DNA of 64,000 bases from Plazaster borealis (lineage: Eukaryota > Echinodermata > Asteroidea > Forcipulatida > Labidiasteridae), in the NCBI GenBank assembly GCA_021014325.1, contig CM037473.1, forward strand, positions 6,637,501-6,701,500. The letters are read 5' to 3'. The position numbers and the translations under genes are program-made. The notes under the pieces are model-generated. The model did not search any database. It saw nothing but the letters and a program-made list of their open reading frames with translations, and was not told where the DNA came from. Each line of letters opens with the position of its first letter. The first letter of the stretch is position 1. This document shows positions 11,910-23,389 of the stretch, one piece after another.

Positions 11910-12724
11910 GTAAGTGAACTGCTTTTTCCATGAAATACATTTGTAGTTTTGTTGAACTTATGATTGTGTTAATAATTAGTTCATATAATAATAACACATT
12001 TTACAACAACGTATCAATACTCTTTTTCTTTGCCCTGGTCACATAATAGAACCCACACCCTGATGACTTAACCACTGGAACTTGAGTCCAGACCACTCGA
12101 CCATGACACATTATCTTAAATTGCAAATTAGTTCATTGCAACCTTGTAGTATGGTGAACAATTTCCCTATTGTAGTAAATTGCTCCACCAATTAATTTTT
12201 GCTACTAGCTATCAAAACTTATCACTTACTATACAAAATTGTTTTTTCTTTTAATATTCATTTAGATGCAAACTGCAAAAAAGGAGTTATTGTTGATTAT
12301 ATAACTCACACAAAGATCCTTGCCACTTGATCGGTGGAACTTACATCACGTGGTATTCAATATTACTCCCATCCTTGTCAGCGATCAAACAGTCGTATAG
12401 TGGGGAATAGTAATTCCTATTCGACAGTTGGGATCGTCCTTGCATACAGTCTATGTCCCGTGTCTATATGGAGTCGTCCATGTTATTTCGTAGGGGGCGG
12501 TCAGAATTTTCAATGTGTGGGATAGACAAGGAACCGTGTCTACTCTGAATATAAAAAAAATATTAAGTGGCTTTAATGTGGAATGGGAGGAGTTACTTGG
12601 TACTTGGTACTTGGTAGGAGACACTGCAGCTGTTGATAAACTATTTTGAGAAAAGAGTCTTTTCAAAATAATAGGCCTATGGTTTGGATAATTTTTCATC
12701 CCAAAATATTTCAATCTGAAAAAA

Positions 12725-12920
12725 AGAAAGAAGATTTATGCAAGAATAGTTTCACTCAGTGTTGAGAGAGATGCGTTTGGTACCGTTAAGCGTGGATGGA
12801 TTCTACATCTTATTCTAGGTTCTTGTGAAAATTTGGTGACAATTTTTTGGGTTTTTGTTGTTGCTGTTTTCTCAGCAAGTAGACACTGTATTCAGTTGAA
12901 ATTTTCAAATGTGACTTTAT
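12725..12920 (+). repeat. Dispersed repeat shared with 28.6-28.8 kb
   Basis: GAGATGCGTTTGGTACC, TTCTTGTGAAAATTTGGTGAC and CTGTTTTCTCAGCAAGTAGA followed by CACTGTATTCAG occur here. The inverse-complement region at about 28610-28765 has the same order with substitutions. Identity is highest in the last block. The element type is unknown. Confidence 0.6.
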
Positions 12921-13019
12921 TGTTTCTTTCTAATGTTGCCTATAAATACATTACATAGACAAAAACCAATCTAATTTTGTATTTATATTGTAGCAATGTA
13001 TGTACTTGCCTGTTTTTGT

Positions 13020-13420
13020 GTTAAAGGTATTTACAGGATTGGTAAAGCTGACAAAATATTAGCAGACAGTGTTCATGGGTGATCAACCATATACTGTACA
13101 TGTATGTACATGAAATAACAAACCTGTGAAAATTTGGGCTTAATCCATTGTGGTGTGTGTCAGAAGAAAAAGTGAAAAAACATGCACAATTTTCAGCATG
13201 TAAACACTTATCCTTAATTTTGGTTGTAACAACCAAAATTACCTGTTGCGTTTGTTTTTCTTTTTTCTTCGGGTTTTCAATTACAGTTTTCTCAAACATG
13301 ACTTCATTTCATAGGGAAATAAGTCACGTCATTATCAAAACTGAAATAAAACAACATTGTTTTTATCCATACCAGTTCTGTATAACAAAGTTCTGCTTTA
13401 CAGGGTTTCCATTATTAATT
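13020..13420. repeat. TTAAAGG-type MITE, family 4
   Basis: TTAAAGGTATTTACAGGATT opens the block. The interior carries GAAATAACAAACCTGTGAAA and the phrase TTGGTTGTAACAACC. Diverged copies lie at about 23390-23712 and 53380-53702, both with the same TTGGTTGTAACAACC core and a right end near AATACCTTTAA. The right end here is poorly preserved. Confidence 0.6.
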
Positions 13421-13433
13421 TACTTATTTTAAG

Positions 13434-13515
13434 CAGAGTTGTAGTCGAGTCACCAGTGTGGAGTCCGAGTCACTTGGGTTGAGTCCGAGTCCTGAACTCG
13501 AGTCATACAACACTG
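13434..13515. mobile_element. 82-bp hAT-like MITE with 8-bp target duplication
   Basis: The element starts CAGAGTTGTAGTCGAGTC and ends ACAACACTG, and is flanked by ATTTTAAG at 13426-13433 and 13516-13523. The interior is repeats of GAGTCCGAGTC. An 8-bp target duplication with CAG...CTG ends fits the hAT superfamily. A relative with weaker flanks is at about 34147-34240. Confidence 0.8.
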
Positions 13516-13533
13516 ATTTTAAGCAACACTTAA

Positions 13534-13889
13534 AGGAACGTTACAGAACTGGTAGTTAAAATTTTCTTTAAGACCACAGATTTACATAAAACTTACACGG
13601 TCTAATGATGATGATAGTAGAAAACATCCCTAGAAATATTTCTGTCTGAAATGCCATATTTGATGAGAAATAAATAAAACTAATTTCCGATTGGAGTTTA
13701 TCGCTCATGAGCGTTTTATTCATGCATTGTATAACACATGAAAAAGTGTAATCGGTTTTTCACTATTTTCTCGTGACCCAGATGGCCGATGGATCTCAAA
13801 CTTCTACAGGTTTGTCAGTTTATGTATATGGTGGATTATATAAAGTGCTTAACTGTTTTGTTAGGAAAAACCAATTCTGTTATGTTCCT
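13534..13889 (+). mobile_element. TTAA-flanked MITE, family 2
   Basis: Between TTAA at 13530 and TTAA at 13890 lies AGGAACGTTACAGAACTGG...CCAATTCTGTTATGTTCCT, an inverted terminal repeat. Inner marks are TCTAATGATGATGATAG, CGCTCATGAGCG and AGATGGCCGAT. Other copies begin at 16983, 19784, 30018 and 47620. TTAA duplications point to piggyBac- or Kolobok-type mobilisation. Confidence 0.85.
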
Positions 13890-14749
13890 TTAAACATGCC
13901 AAAGTGTGCTAAAAGTTGTATTACAAATGGGTTGTGGTACTACATAGACAAACAGGAAAATCATTATTAAGTGGGAAGTATTTCAACTTTGGTAATTATA
14001 CAGGTCTCCCAATTACCTGGGTTTCCCTGTACGGTAATTGCTTTTAATTGTACTTCCTCAATATTTTGTGTGTGAATCATTTATAGTTTTAATATGTTTA
14101 TATTTTATATGTGTATGTACATGAAAATGTTGATAATTGTGAGACATTCATGCAGCTGGAAGAAGAAGAAACTTAAAATAAATAAATGGTTCCATAAAAC
14201 AGAAAAAAGGTGAAAGTGTTTTCATTGTGGTGGTAAATAATTATTAAATTAATTAATGACCCCCCCCCCCCCTCACAAGAGGTGCAAATAAATATATAAA
14301 TAAATACATATGTGGGATTGGGCTCGTGACTGTGGTGCTTGAAAATAAAATTAAAGTATAAACCATGCAGGTTTTATTTTTAGCATCAGATGATTGGAAC
14401 GTATTTCCTTCCTCCATGATTGGAATAATGCTTAAAAATTGTTATATATATATATATTTTCACTAAATGGGTTTAGCTTTTGACTACATGACAAATACAC
14501 AAAACATAGGCCCTACATTTTAAAAGCCAAACGCTAGGGAGCAAAAGAAAACAAGTTTGCTTATTAAAAAATGTTGGTTTGCCCCTTAAATGACTGGAGT
14601 ACTAGTTTGTTTCCAATAAAAACAACGAAACTATGACAAAATTTGAGTCTTCTCCCTAAATAGTCGGGTACCTCAATGTTTACCAAACACCGCTTTCAGT
14701 TAACGTACTAGTAGGTGGGGAGCCAGACATAATCTCTTTGCCTAGCGTT

Positions 14750-14903
14750 TTTTTACGTAGCAGCTGATTGGTTACATAGCCATGATAGTAGAGTTAGGTT
14801 GAGGCACAGTCTGACCAATCACGTTCAGGCTCTCATTTTGCAAGCGAGTCATGGCAGACATTTCGATTCTGAACGGTTAATACGCTGACGAAGACGGATT
14901 CTG
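14750..14903 (+). promoter_or_regulatory. Candidate promoter and leader exon of the plus-strand UNC-93A-like gene
   Basis: Two CCAAT-type boxes in opposite directions (GCTGATTGGTTAC at 14762, CTGACCAATCACG at 14810) precede a short segment ending in a consensus donor, TTCT before GTAAGTGAAC at 14903. The next good acceptor ahead of the coding exon is TTTTCAG at 18194, eight bases before the ATG. An upstream ATG at about 14850 gives only a nine-codon frame. This is inference from splice and box motifs; no TATA box is evident. Confidence 0.35.
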
Positions 14904-15755
14904 TAAGTGAACTTGACTGTTTCGAGTTACTTTAGAAAAAACGAATATAGCAAAAGACTACATGAATAGTGTATCTAGCACTCAGTAAGGAAAATTATTC
15001 TGCACAATTTCGTTAACTAATAAAAAAATGATTTTTCCGGAGATCGTTATTTCTGCACACAGAGGCTAATGTTTTTGGTCTCATATTTCTTTATTTTGAA
15101 CACAACAAATTATGCCATCATTTTTGTAGGTACAATGAAACATTATTGCCCCGTTATGTGATATTTTTTGGGGGTTACAGTGTTTTATTTTCCCGAAAGG
15201 AATTTCTGAAAACATGTCCTCAGAGCTCATGTTATGCATAAACCGCGACGGTCATGCACTAACCCCATCCATCCCTAGCTAGCCCTATAGTGCACACTAC
15301 ACACGATGTACATGTATTGTACACACACACACATTCTATTTTTTACATCCCTGTGGAGACATCTTTTGTTCTTTCCTTTGTCCCTGTAGATAAGAACCTC
15401 CCATAGACTTTGCACACAAAATTCCTTGTGGAGCACCCAAGTCTTTAGAATTCCCCTATGGAGACCTTTTGTTTTCCCTTTTCTGTTTTGTTCTCGGTCT
15501 CCATAAGGTAGTGAATATGAAGGCATCACACACACAGGCTGCATGTTTCGCGCGTTGTATCAAAGATTGGCCCTTCGGTGACCTTTCCAAAGAATCAACC
15601 GCAAACGGCCACTCTCCGATCCGAAGCCTGATTAGGAACGACTGTACCAACAACTGTTTTCGCGATAATAGGCGTCGATTTCCGGTTCCAAACGCATGAG
15701 GGCGATATTCAAAATCTCTCTGGGGCAATGTGCAAGCCTGGATATTCACACGAAT

Positions 15756-16110
15756 TTAGGGAAAAATGTGATCGGTTTTTCACTATTTTCTCCTGAACCA
15801 GATGGCCGATTGATCTCAAACTTCAACAGGTTTGTTATTGTATGTATATGGTGGATTACATAAAGTGCTAACACTGCCAGCAACTGTTTTTGAGCTAAAA
15901 CCGATCCTATAGATTACCTTTAACAGATGTTGTGACCAAATTCAACATTTCTGCAAACTTTCAATGTAACAAAATACATCCAATGATTGGTTGCTTTGTT
16001 TCCAACGAATTCAACACTATTTTTGAATATTTGTGAAACATTGTTACGATCTGTTTTTGGTTTGCATTTATGGCTTCCCATAGTTTGTCAACCTTGGGTC
16101 AACACAGCTT
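15756..16110 (+). repeat. Family-2 MITE fragment followed by a second repeat
   Basis: 15756-15925 matches the right half of family 2 (GTGATCGGTTTTTCACTATT, AGATGGCCGATTGATCTC). 15925-16110 is a different repeat, the inverse complement of about 55214-55385 (CCAATGATTGGTTGCTTTGT, TTGAATATTTGTG). At 55 kb that sequence is inside an element with clear inverted ends; here the ends are missing. Confidence 0.65.
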
Positions 16111-16456
16111 CACAGAGCCCCGTACAAGGTGCCTGTTGAACCTCCAGACTAAACGTGCCTATAACGTGCAGTCCAAATGCAAACTGTTATGGGTGTCCAT
16201 GTTTGCCTTTTTGTGTGGCTGTTCTGTTAATCTCTTTGAGTAGTGGTAATTCTGAGAAGAACCGGTGGTTTGACAACTCAAATGGAGGATTAACAAGTGG
16301 TCAACCACGCGGCAGCTGTGAAAAGCTGAGACTGACCTTATAAGACCAGAGGAAGAAAACAAATGTAAGATTAGTTGTTACTGAATGATGTGCTTAACAT
16401 TATAATAGTTTCATTACTCTGTTTTCAAGGATTGAGTGACAACATGTATGTGTTAA

Positions 16457-16813
16457 AGGTATCGTACACGTTTGGTAATTACTCAAAACAAATATTGGCA
16501 TAAAACTGACTTGGTAACAAGCAACGGAGAGCTGTTGATTGTATAAAACATTGTAGGAAACGACTCCCTCTGAAGTAACGTAGTTTTTGAGAAAGAGGTA
16601 ATTTCTCACTAAAATATTAAAAACTTATTCCTATCTGAAACCACACAAATGTACAACAGTGGTGTTTTTTCTTTCATCATTTTCTTGCAACTTCGATGAC
16701 CAATTGAGCCCAAATTTTCACAGGCTTGTTATTTAATGCATATGTTGGAATACACCAAGTGCATGAGAACACTGGTCTTTGACAATAATTACCAAATGTA
16801 TTCGGTGCCTTCT
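16457..16813 (+). mobile_element. TTAA-flanked MITE, family 1
   Basis: It is bounded by TTAA at 16453 and 16814. Inverted ends are AGGTATCGTACACGTTTGG and CCAAATGTATTCGGTGCCT. The paralogous empty site at 17783 reads GTGTTAACTAAAATTG, showing exactly what the insertion split. Confidence 0.9.
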
Positions 16814-16982
16814 TTAACTAAAATTGTTGCAACTATCCGCGGAGTTGTTTTCTAAGTTGACGTGTTCTTATTTCTGTGAAAACATGAAGGTTTTTCTGCC
16901 CTCCATATACACTAAACCAGAATAGTTATATAAAATAATGTTTTAAAATAAAAGAACAAGGTCCCTCTCTGCAAGGTTTTAA

Positions 16983-17339
16983 AGGAAAGTTACAGAACTG
17001 GTAATTAAAATTTTCTTTAAGATCACAGATTTACATAAAACTTACACGGTCTAATGATGATGGTAGTAGAAAACATCCCTAGAAATATTTCTGTCTGAAA
17101 TGCCATATTTGATGAGAAATAAGAAAACTAATTTCCGATTGGAGTTTATCGCTCATGAGCGTTTTATTCATGCATTGTATAACACAAGCAAATGTGTAAT
17201 TTGGTTTTTCGCTATTTTCTCGTGACCCAGATGGCCGATCGATCTCAAACTTCTACAGGTTTGTCAGTTTATGTATATGGTGGATTATATAAAGTGCTTA
17301 ACTGTTTTGTTAGCAAAAACCAATTTTGTAATGTTCCTT
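16983..17339 (+). mobile_element. TTAA-flanked MITE, family 2
   Basis: Starts AGGAAAGTTACAGAACTGG and ends CCAATTTTGTAATGTTCC, and is nearly identical to the copy at 13534. Its right-hand TTAA (17340-17343) is also the left-hand TTAA of the family-1 copy that follows, so the second element probably inserted at the target duplication of the first. Confidence 0.85.
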
Positions 17340-17343
17340 TTAA

Positions 17344-17720
17344 GACACTGGACACCTTTGGTAATTGTCAAAGACCAGTCTTCTAACTTGATGTATCTCA
17401 ACATTTTATGCACATAACAAACCTGTGAAAATTTGAACTCAATTGGTCATCGAAGTTGCGAGATAATAATGGAAGAAAAAACACCCTTGTCACACGAAGT
17501 TGTGTGCTTTCAGATGTGATTTCGAGACCTCACGCGTGAGGTCTCGAAATGAATTCAAAAATTTTACTGAGAAATTACATTTTTCTCAAAAACGACGTTA
17601 CTTCAGAGGGAGCCGTTTCTCACAATGTTTTATACTATCAACAGCTCTCCATTGATCGTTACCAAGTAAATATTTATGCTAACAATTATTTTGAGTAATT
17701 ACCAATAGTGTCCAGTGCCT
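17344..17720 (+). mobile_element. TTAA-flanked MITE, family 1 with CACGCGTG centre
   Basis: Ends are GACACTGGACACCTTTGG and CCAATAGTGTCCAGTGCC. The centre is the palindrome GAGACCTCACGCGTGAGG, unlike the TTCTTGCAAGAA centre of most copies. TTAA lies on both sides (17340, 17721). Confidence 0.85.
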
Positions 17721-18201
17721 TTAACATTATAATTATAGTTTCATTACTCTGTTTTGAAGGATTGAGTGACAACATGTACGTGTTAACTAAAATTGTTGCA
17801 TCCGCGGAGTTGTTTTCTAAGTTGACCTGTTCTTATTTCTGAGAAAACATGGAGGTTTTTGCCCTCCATATCCACTAAACCAGAATATATAAAATAATGT
17901 TTTGATTTAATAAAAGAACAAGGTCCCTCTCTGCAGGGTTAAAAAATCTATTTATTTATTTATGTTATTTTATTATTATTTGTTTTGTTTTGAAAACGTG
18001 CCACTGTAAAAGCTTACTACAATAAAGCAACATTCTTGTTACTACATGAACACAATAAATGAGTGTTGTTTTTGATGTGTACCCCTTTCGCCCACCCCCC
18101 CCCCAAAAAGACAAAAAAGAAGAAGATAAAACGGTGTTTGAGCCAAGATTTAAAACTAGTAAAAGTCCGTATAATAATTATGTTTTGTTTTCAGTTTCAA
18201 C

Positions 18202-21108
18202 ATGACTACAGGAAGGCACACGGTAAACCTCGTAGCAGTATGCATAGTCTTTGCTTTCAACTCGTTTTCCTACAGCTCCCTACAGTCCCTGCAGAGCAGC
18301 TTAAACCCCTCCAGAGGGCTTGGCCTTGCTAGCCTGAGTTGTTTATACGCTGCAATGACTTTGTCAAGTCTATTTATATCGCCAATAATGATCAGGAAAC
18401 TCGGTACGAAGAAGACCATGATTCTTGGCTCACTCGCCTTTGGTCTGTACGCAGTTTCTAACCTTTTCCCGCGGTTTTATACGATAATCCCGTCTGCGTT
18501 CATCTGTGGTCTTGCAACCGGACCGAACTGGTCGGCGGTGTCGACTTATTTGCACACCCTTGCTCAGGACAAAGCCATGGTTACCGGTGAAGAAGAGCGG
18601 ACCGAGGTGCTCACAAGTCGATATCTGGGCTTGCTCAACACCTCATGGCAAATTGCGTACATCATCTCAACGTTTCTGGTTTCCACTGTGATGATGGAGA
18701 ACGTATCGGAAGATGACGTCTTTACGATGTACAATTTCAGCGTGGCGCAATGCGGTGCGAGGGACTGCGGCGCCGATATGCCACAAGAGGCCGTTGGGGC
18801 GGTCAAACCACCCGATTATATCATTCATATTTTCTTGGCGTGCTTTTCAGCAAGCGGGTTAATTGTGGCGCCTCTCGTCGGCGTATTCTTCATTGATGAC
18901 ACCAGGCCGAGGTATAAAGCTGTGTCCACTGCAGAAGTGGATGTAACGCACGAAGAGGAGACTAACTGGCTGGCTACGCTGCAGGCATTAAAAAGGCCGC
19001 AGCTATTGATGCTAACACCGTTTGCTGTATATGTCGGCACGTTCTATTCATTTGTGATGGCAGACTTTACAAAGGTAGGCTACGTTTTGTTCATTTGAAA
19101 TTGTTGATTAAAACAAAAGAAGCCATTCTAACAAAACAAAGGAAATAAAATAAAGGCAACATATTATTATTAAAGTCGGTGAAATGTTTTCATCAAAATA
19201 TCAGCAAAACAAAAAACAAACAAACACCCCAACAAACAAACAGTCACAAGGGTATGATCTATCTCTCACGAAGGCGAATGCGTAGTGAGTTTTAGTAATG
19301 CAAACAGTCAATACGTGCTGTTTTCTAATTGTGACGAAGAAAATTCGCTTCGCTATTTGCTATTAAAGTTAAACAAGACAAAAAATGAGCGGGGCAGCAG
19401 TCACAACAATGTTAAACTTGATTGAGCTTTGACTAGGCTGAATTTAATAAATCGTGTAAGTAGACGCTTTCTGCTAACGGAGAAACCATCAGAAAATAAT
19501 TATATGTCATAAATGCTGCTTATCGCGAGCAAACAAAAAGGCAAGCTAACTTGTCGGCGGTTTCCGTAAGTATATGAATGATGCAACTGTCAAATTATTC
19601 TCGATTGTTCGTGTAACGCTCTTCTGCTTTATACGCATGTTATTTTTTAAAATTTCTCTGCAAAAGTAAGCATACAAATTCGCTATTACCGGTTAACAGC
19701 ATGGTGAAATTGGGCCTTGATTAACTGTTTCTGGTATGCAAGAATTTTCTGAGTTTAGCAAGTTTTTGTGCTTACATACTTAAAGGACAATAACAGAATT
19801 GGTTTTTGCTAACAAAACAGTTAAGCACTTTATATAATCCACCATATACATAAACTGACAAACCTGTAGAAGTTTGAGATCCATCGGCCATCTGGGTCAC
19901 GAGAAAATAGTGAAAAACCGATTACACATTTGCATGTGTTATACAATGCATGAATAAAACGCTCATGAGCGATAAACTCCAATCGGCAATTAGTTTTATT
20001 TATTTCTCATCAAATATGGCATTTCAGACAGAAATATTTATAGGGATATTTTCTACTATCATCATCATTAGACCGTGTAAGTTTTATGTAAACTTGTGAT
20101 CTTAAAGAAAAGTTTAATCACCAGTTCTGTAACGTTCCTTTAACGAATTGGGCCCACTGTGCAATTTGTTGACGCCCATCACGAGAAAGACGCGCAACAC
20201 TTTCAGTTGGGGACTTTCGGGACGCTAGGTGGCAGCAGACTTACCAGGTAAATCCATTGTTCTCGGTAATGTGCGCATACTCAGAACTGCGTAAACAATG
20301 GAAATTTACCTGGTAACTCTGCTGCCACCTAGCGTTCCAATGTCTTCCATTTGACTCCCAAATGGCAGACCACGGACAGACAGTATCCACGTAACGTCAA
20401 TAGTCATTTGCGTTTTAATATCTTTTTACAAATATTTGTTTTATTTGTTTATGAATTCCAGTCTTTTGTTAGCTGCACGCAAGGCATTCACATGGTCGGT
20501 TACGTCATCATGACGTTCGCAACAGCGGATGCAGTTTTCACAGTGGTAATAGGTTGGATTAGGAAGGTGCTGGGTAGATTGGCGTTATTTACTGGGACAG
20601 CTGCGATAAACATTGCCGTCATGTTCACGTGCTTGGTCTGGAACCCTGACCTAGGAGAGAGATGGCATCTGTACTCACTTGCAGTAGTATTGGCTTTGTG
20701 TGATGCAGTATGGACGATACAGATACGAGGTACCAGTACACTTTGTGTAATGAATAGCAATAATTGACAACGTTTTAAACGTGTTTAAATTTAAGGCCTA
20801 ATATCAAATAATCTTCGATTATACTTCCGCTGCAAATGTGTTGTATATAGTTAAATTTTGCATAAAGCAAGTACAAGCACATCCAATTCGACAGTCACTC
20901 AGTCAGCAGAGCTGTCTGATTTTATCTAACGGAATAATGTGAAGTTGGTGTTATTGCATACAATCATGTACCGTGGAAAGCTAACGCTCTGATTGGTGTA
21001 TAGACCCAATCACGTGTTATACAGCTGTTGCTGCTGCTGCTGCTTTCGTCGTCGTCTTCGTTGTGTTGTTGTTGTTGTTGTTGCTGTTGATGTTGCTGTT
21101 GCTGCTGT

Positions 21109-21155
<47 letters not shown>

Positions 21156-21713
21156 TTGTTGCTGTTGTCTTTAATGTAGCTGTTGTTGCTGCCGCTACTG
21201 CTATAGTTGTTGACGGTATTTTTTGTTGTAGCTGCTGCCACTGCTGCTGCTGTCCTGCTGCCGCTAGTGCTAGTTGTAGTTGTTGTTAATGATGATGTTG
21301 CTTTTTGCGGTTGTTGTTGTCAGTATTTTGTTGTTGTAGCTGCTGTTGATACTGCAGTTGTTGTTGCTGTTGATGCCGTTTTACCCATAAGAGTAAGAAG
21401 TAAACAAAACACGATCTCGATGTTGAACCTTTTAATTGCAGTATTTGTCAGCGTGCTGTTCCCAAACAACAAAGAACCGGTCTTCTCAGCGATTTACCTC
21501 TTCACTTCTATCGGGTACACCTTATCATTTGCTACCAGTATCCCATCATCTGTATGTGTCTCCTACAAGTTGTATGGCCTCACCGCTCTACTGTGTGTTT
21601 CTATGTTCCTCTACTACATTGATGAGGTCCTGGTGAAGGTGCAAGACAAGCAAGAGCACAGAGAGGGAAATGAAGTTACTGGAGAAGTCGCCATGGTCAG
21701 CTTTAATGGTTGA
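18202..21713 (+). CDS. UNC93A: UNC-93 homolog A-like membrane protein (3 coding exons)
   Basis: Exons 18202-19074, 20462-20729 and 21442-21713 (873, 268 and 272 bp) join to 470 residues. Exon 1 starts MTTGRHTVNLVAVC and ends ADFTK before GTAGGC. Exon 2 (SFVSCTQGIHMVGYVIM...) follows TTCCAG and ends one base into a codon before GTACCA. Exon 3 follows TTGCAG and ends in TGA. Exon 2 has the same length and phases as in the minus-strand partner at 5758-8579. As there, the N-terminal half carries repeated hydrophobic spans and a loop with NFS and CGARDCGAD, as expected of UNC-93/MFS-fold proteins in the plasma or internal membranes. Intron 1 holds an inverted family-2 MITE and a palindromic element. 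Intron 2 holds a long CTG/TTG repeat. A frame upstream of exon 3 continues through the trinucleotide repeat, but this is intronic. Orthology to UNC93A rather than other UNC-93 members is likely but not proven. Confidence 0.9.
19784..20139 (-). mobile_element. TTAA-flanked MITE, family 2 (inverted)
   Basis: In intron 1 of the plus-strand UNC-93A-like gene. TTAA lies at 19780 and 20140. The inner phrases CGCTCATGAGCG and ATCGGCCATCTGGGTCACG appear in reverse orientation relative to 13534. Confidence 0.85.
20218..20340. repeat. Complete palindromic MITE (GCTAGGTGGCAGCAG)
   Basis: The left arm GACGCTAGGTGGCAGCAG with CTTACCAGGTAAATCCATTG is mirrored by CAATGGAAATTTACCTGGTA and CTCTGCTGCCACCTAGCG. 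The loop is CTCGGTAATGTGCGCATACT. A partial copy is at 5405. It sits in intron 1, about 120 bp before exon 2. Confidence 0.85.
21023..21380. repeat. CTG/TTG trinucleotide repeat in an intron
   Basis: Mixed (CTG)n and (TTG)n runs, with an uninterrupted CTG x 11 at 21120-21152, fill most of intron 2 of the plus-strand UNC-93A-like gene. The run ends about 60 bp before exon 3. Poly-Ala/Val or poly-Ser/Asn frames through it are artefacts of the repeat. Confidence 0.9.
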
Positions 21714-22334
21714 TGGTGAAGTCCAAGAAATCACACCACAAGCTTGTTAGCGATCAGTTGTGGCATTCTAGTCTGCCATTCTAAACGTCAACCGTTGACC
21801 TCTTATAAGGATTGTATACGTTTGGTAATTGGAACCCTTGACAAAAATTGTCCGGTTTTTAGTTGCTGGAGCGAGTGGTAGCCTTGGCTATAAGCCATTT
21901 TGAGACATGGCAGACACATTACTATAACACTGTTTGGTTTGGGTAAATTTGTCTGTATACACGCAAATCCTACAGTGCACTCCTATAGTGTCCACCATAT
22001 CTAAAAAAGGCTAATATAGGAAGGCCATCAGAAAAGGAGATCTTTGACGTAAAATTTGCATGGAAAAACAACTCGTGAACGTTTGTCAGCCAGACCACAA
22101 CAAAAAATAGCGCCCTTACTAGAGGTACCCCCCCCCGTAGTAGCCCATGGGACAATATTCGGCCGTTGGGGATTCGCTGCAATCATAAAATACGTGAATA
22201 TTCATGCTGCACATGTGCATACGTACATGTACGTTCAGTGCATGCACGCTCGCTTACGCACATACATAGTATGAATGGCGGACACAATTGCATCTGACAC
22301 CGGCATATGAACGGCAGACTAATGCCGTCACCAA

Positions 22335-22450
22335 ATTGGTGGCTACGGCTATGGCTACGGCTGGATGGCCGTGTCATTATGCTATGAAGTATAGGACGTC
22401 CTTAGCATCACCCTTAGCAACATTCGTAGCCGTAGCTGTAACCGCCATTT
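22335..22450. repeat. Inverted repeat rich in GGCTACGGCTA
   Basis: GGCTACGGCTATGGCTACGG on the left is opposed by CGTAGCCGTAGCTGTAACCG on the right. The same motif forms the arms of the better preserved hairpin at 27018-27150, and a half copy is at about 45745-45795. Confidence 0.6.
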
Positions 22451-23048
22451 TGCTAAAGGGTCTCACGTCTAACTCGAACCATGCGATTGTATGCTACAAT
22501 ACATTTTCCAATGAAAAGGGGTCAATACCTAATTAATTTTATTCTCAAAAGACATCACTGCCACTACTCAACAAACAACTAGAATTCTTGAATGAACAAA
22601 ATCAGGTAAAGACAGTGTCGGTGTCTTAAGGGATTTTGCCCCCAAGGTGTGTGTCCCGCATACGGTAAGTTGGCATGCGATGAAGGAAGTCGTAAGACGG
22701 CGCTACCAGACGAAAGTTCTAAACAATTTACCGTATTGAGGACAGAATCACCGGGAACATAAATCCAGTGACACCGGTATTAAAGCAAACAAAATGGGTC
22801 AACCCAATAGATATGCTGGATTAAGGTATGATCGTTTATTTTGTTTAGTTGTGCGGACAAAGTCCGTAAAACGACGCATGGTCACAGTCCGATCATCAAA
22901 GGTTAAGTGAAATAACAAATTATTACAAATTATTATTACAAATTTTACACCTTATGAAATTATTATAGGCCTACAGTAGTTCCGTTGGGGGAAAAACACT
23001 TATTTTTGTGCTTTTCTGTATATTTTGTGCATGATTTATTGTCTTTAA

Positions 23049-23376
23049 CAGTAATAGTTTTCAGGAACGCCCACATGAATAGGTCACTCGGTTGACATGG
23101 CTGGATTCCTTCTGTGACGTCACATGCATTTACTCACTCACCCACTCACTCCGTCGACCCAAGTGGCTACTTGAGACGAGCGCGATGATACACACGTCAT
23201 ACATCACGATCCCAGCATTACAATTAATTTATGGGTGAAATTTGTAATTGAAAGATAGCATATTTTGTCATACCTTTGGAATAGCTGATGAATATGTAAT
23301 AAAAGATGACGTCACAGACGAAATCCAGCCATACGTCAGTAAGTGACCTATTTATGTGGGCGTTTCTGAAAACTTT
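23049..23376. mobile_element. MITE with about 65-bp terminal inverted repeats
   Basis: AGTTTTCAGGAACGCCCACA at the left pairs with TGTGGGCGTTTCTGAAAACT-like sequence at the right (allowing a change). The pairing continues through TAGGTCACT, GGCTGGATT and TCTGTGACGTCA. The interior carries the CCGTCGACC...GACGAGCGCGATGA segment shared with 1836-1935. Confidence 0.8.
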
Positions 23377-23389
23377 TTTTTTTATGAAA

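Larger units (their letters stand above)
16395..17942 (+). repeat. Tandem duplication carrying MITE insertions
   Basis: A unit running from AACATTATAAT...GTTTCATTACTCTG through GATTGAGTGACAACATGTA to CAAGGTCCCTCTCTGCA is present at about 16395-16975 and again at about 17721-17940. The first copy is interrupted by a 357-bp MITE; the second is uninterrupted at that point. Families 2 and 1 fill the space between the copies. Confidence 0.85.

Noticed and set aside
11926..12520. Further exons for the 10-12 kb candidate gene
   Set aside because: Several AG sites occur, but none opens a frame with a convincing donor; I could not extend the model.
20993..21289. Ala/Val/Cys-rich ORF (and Ser/Asn-rich ORF on the other strand)
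   Set aside because: Pure product of the CTG/TTG trinucleotide repeat inside an intron.
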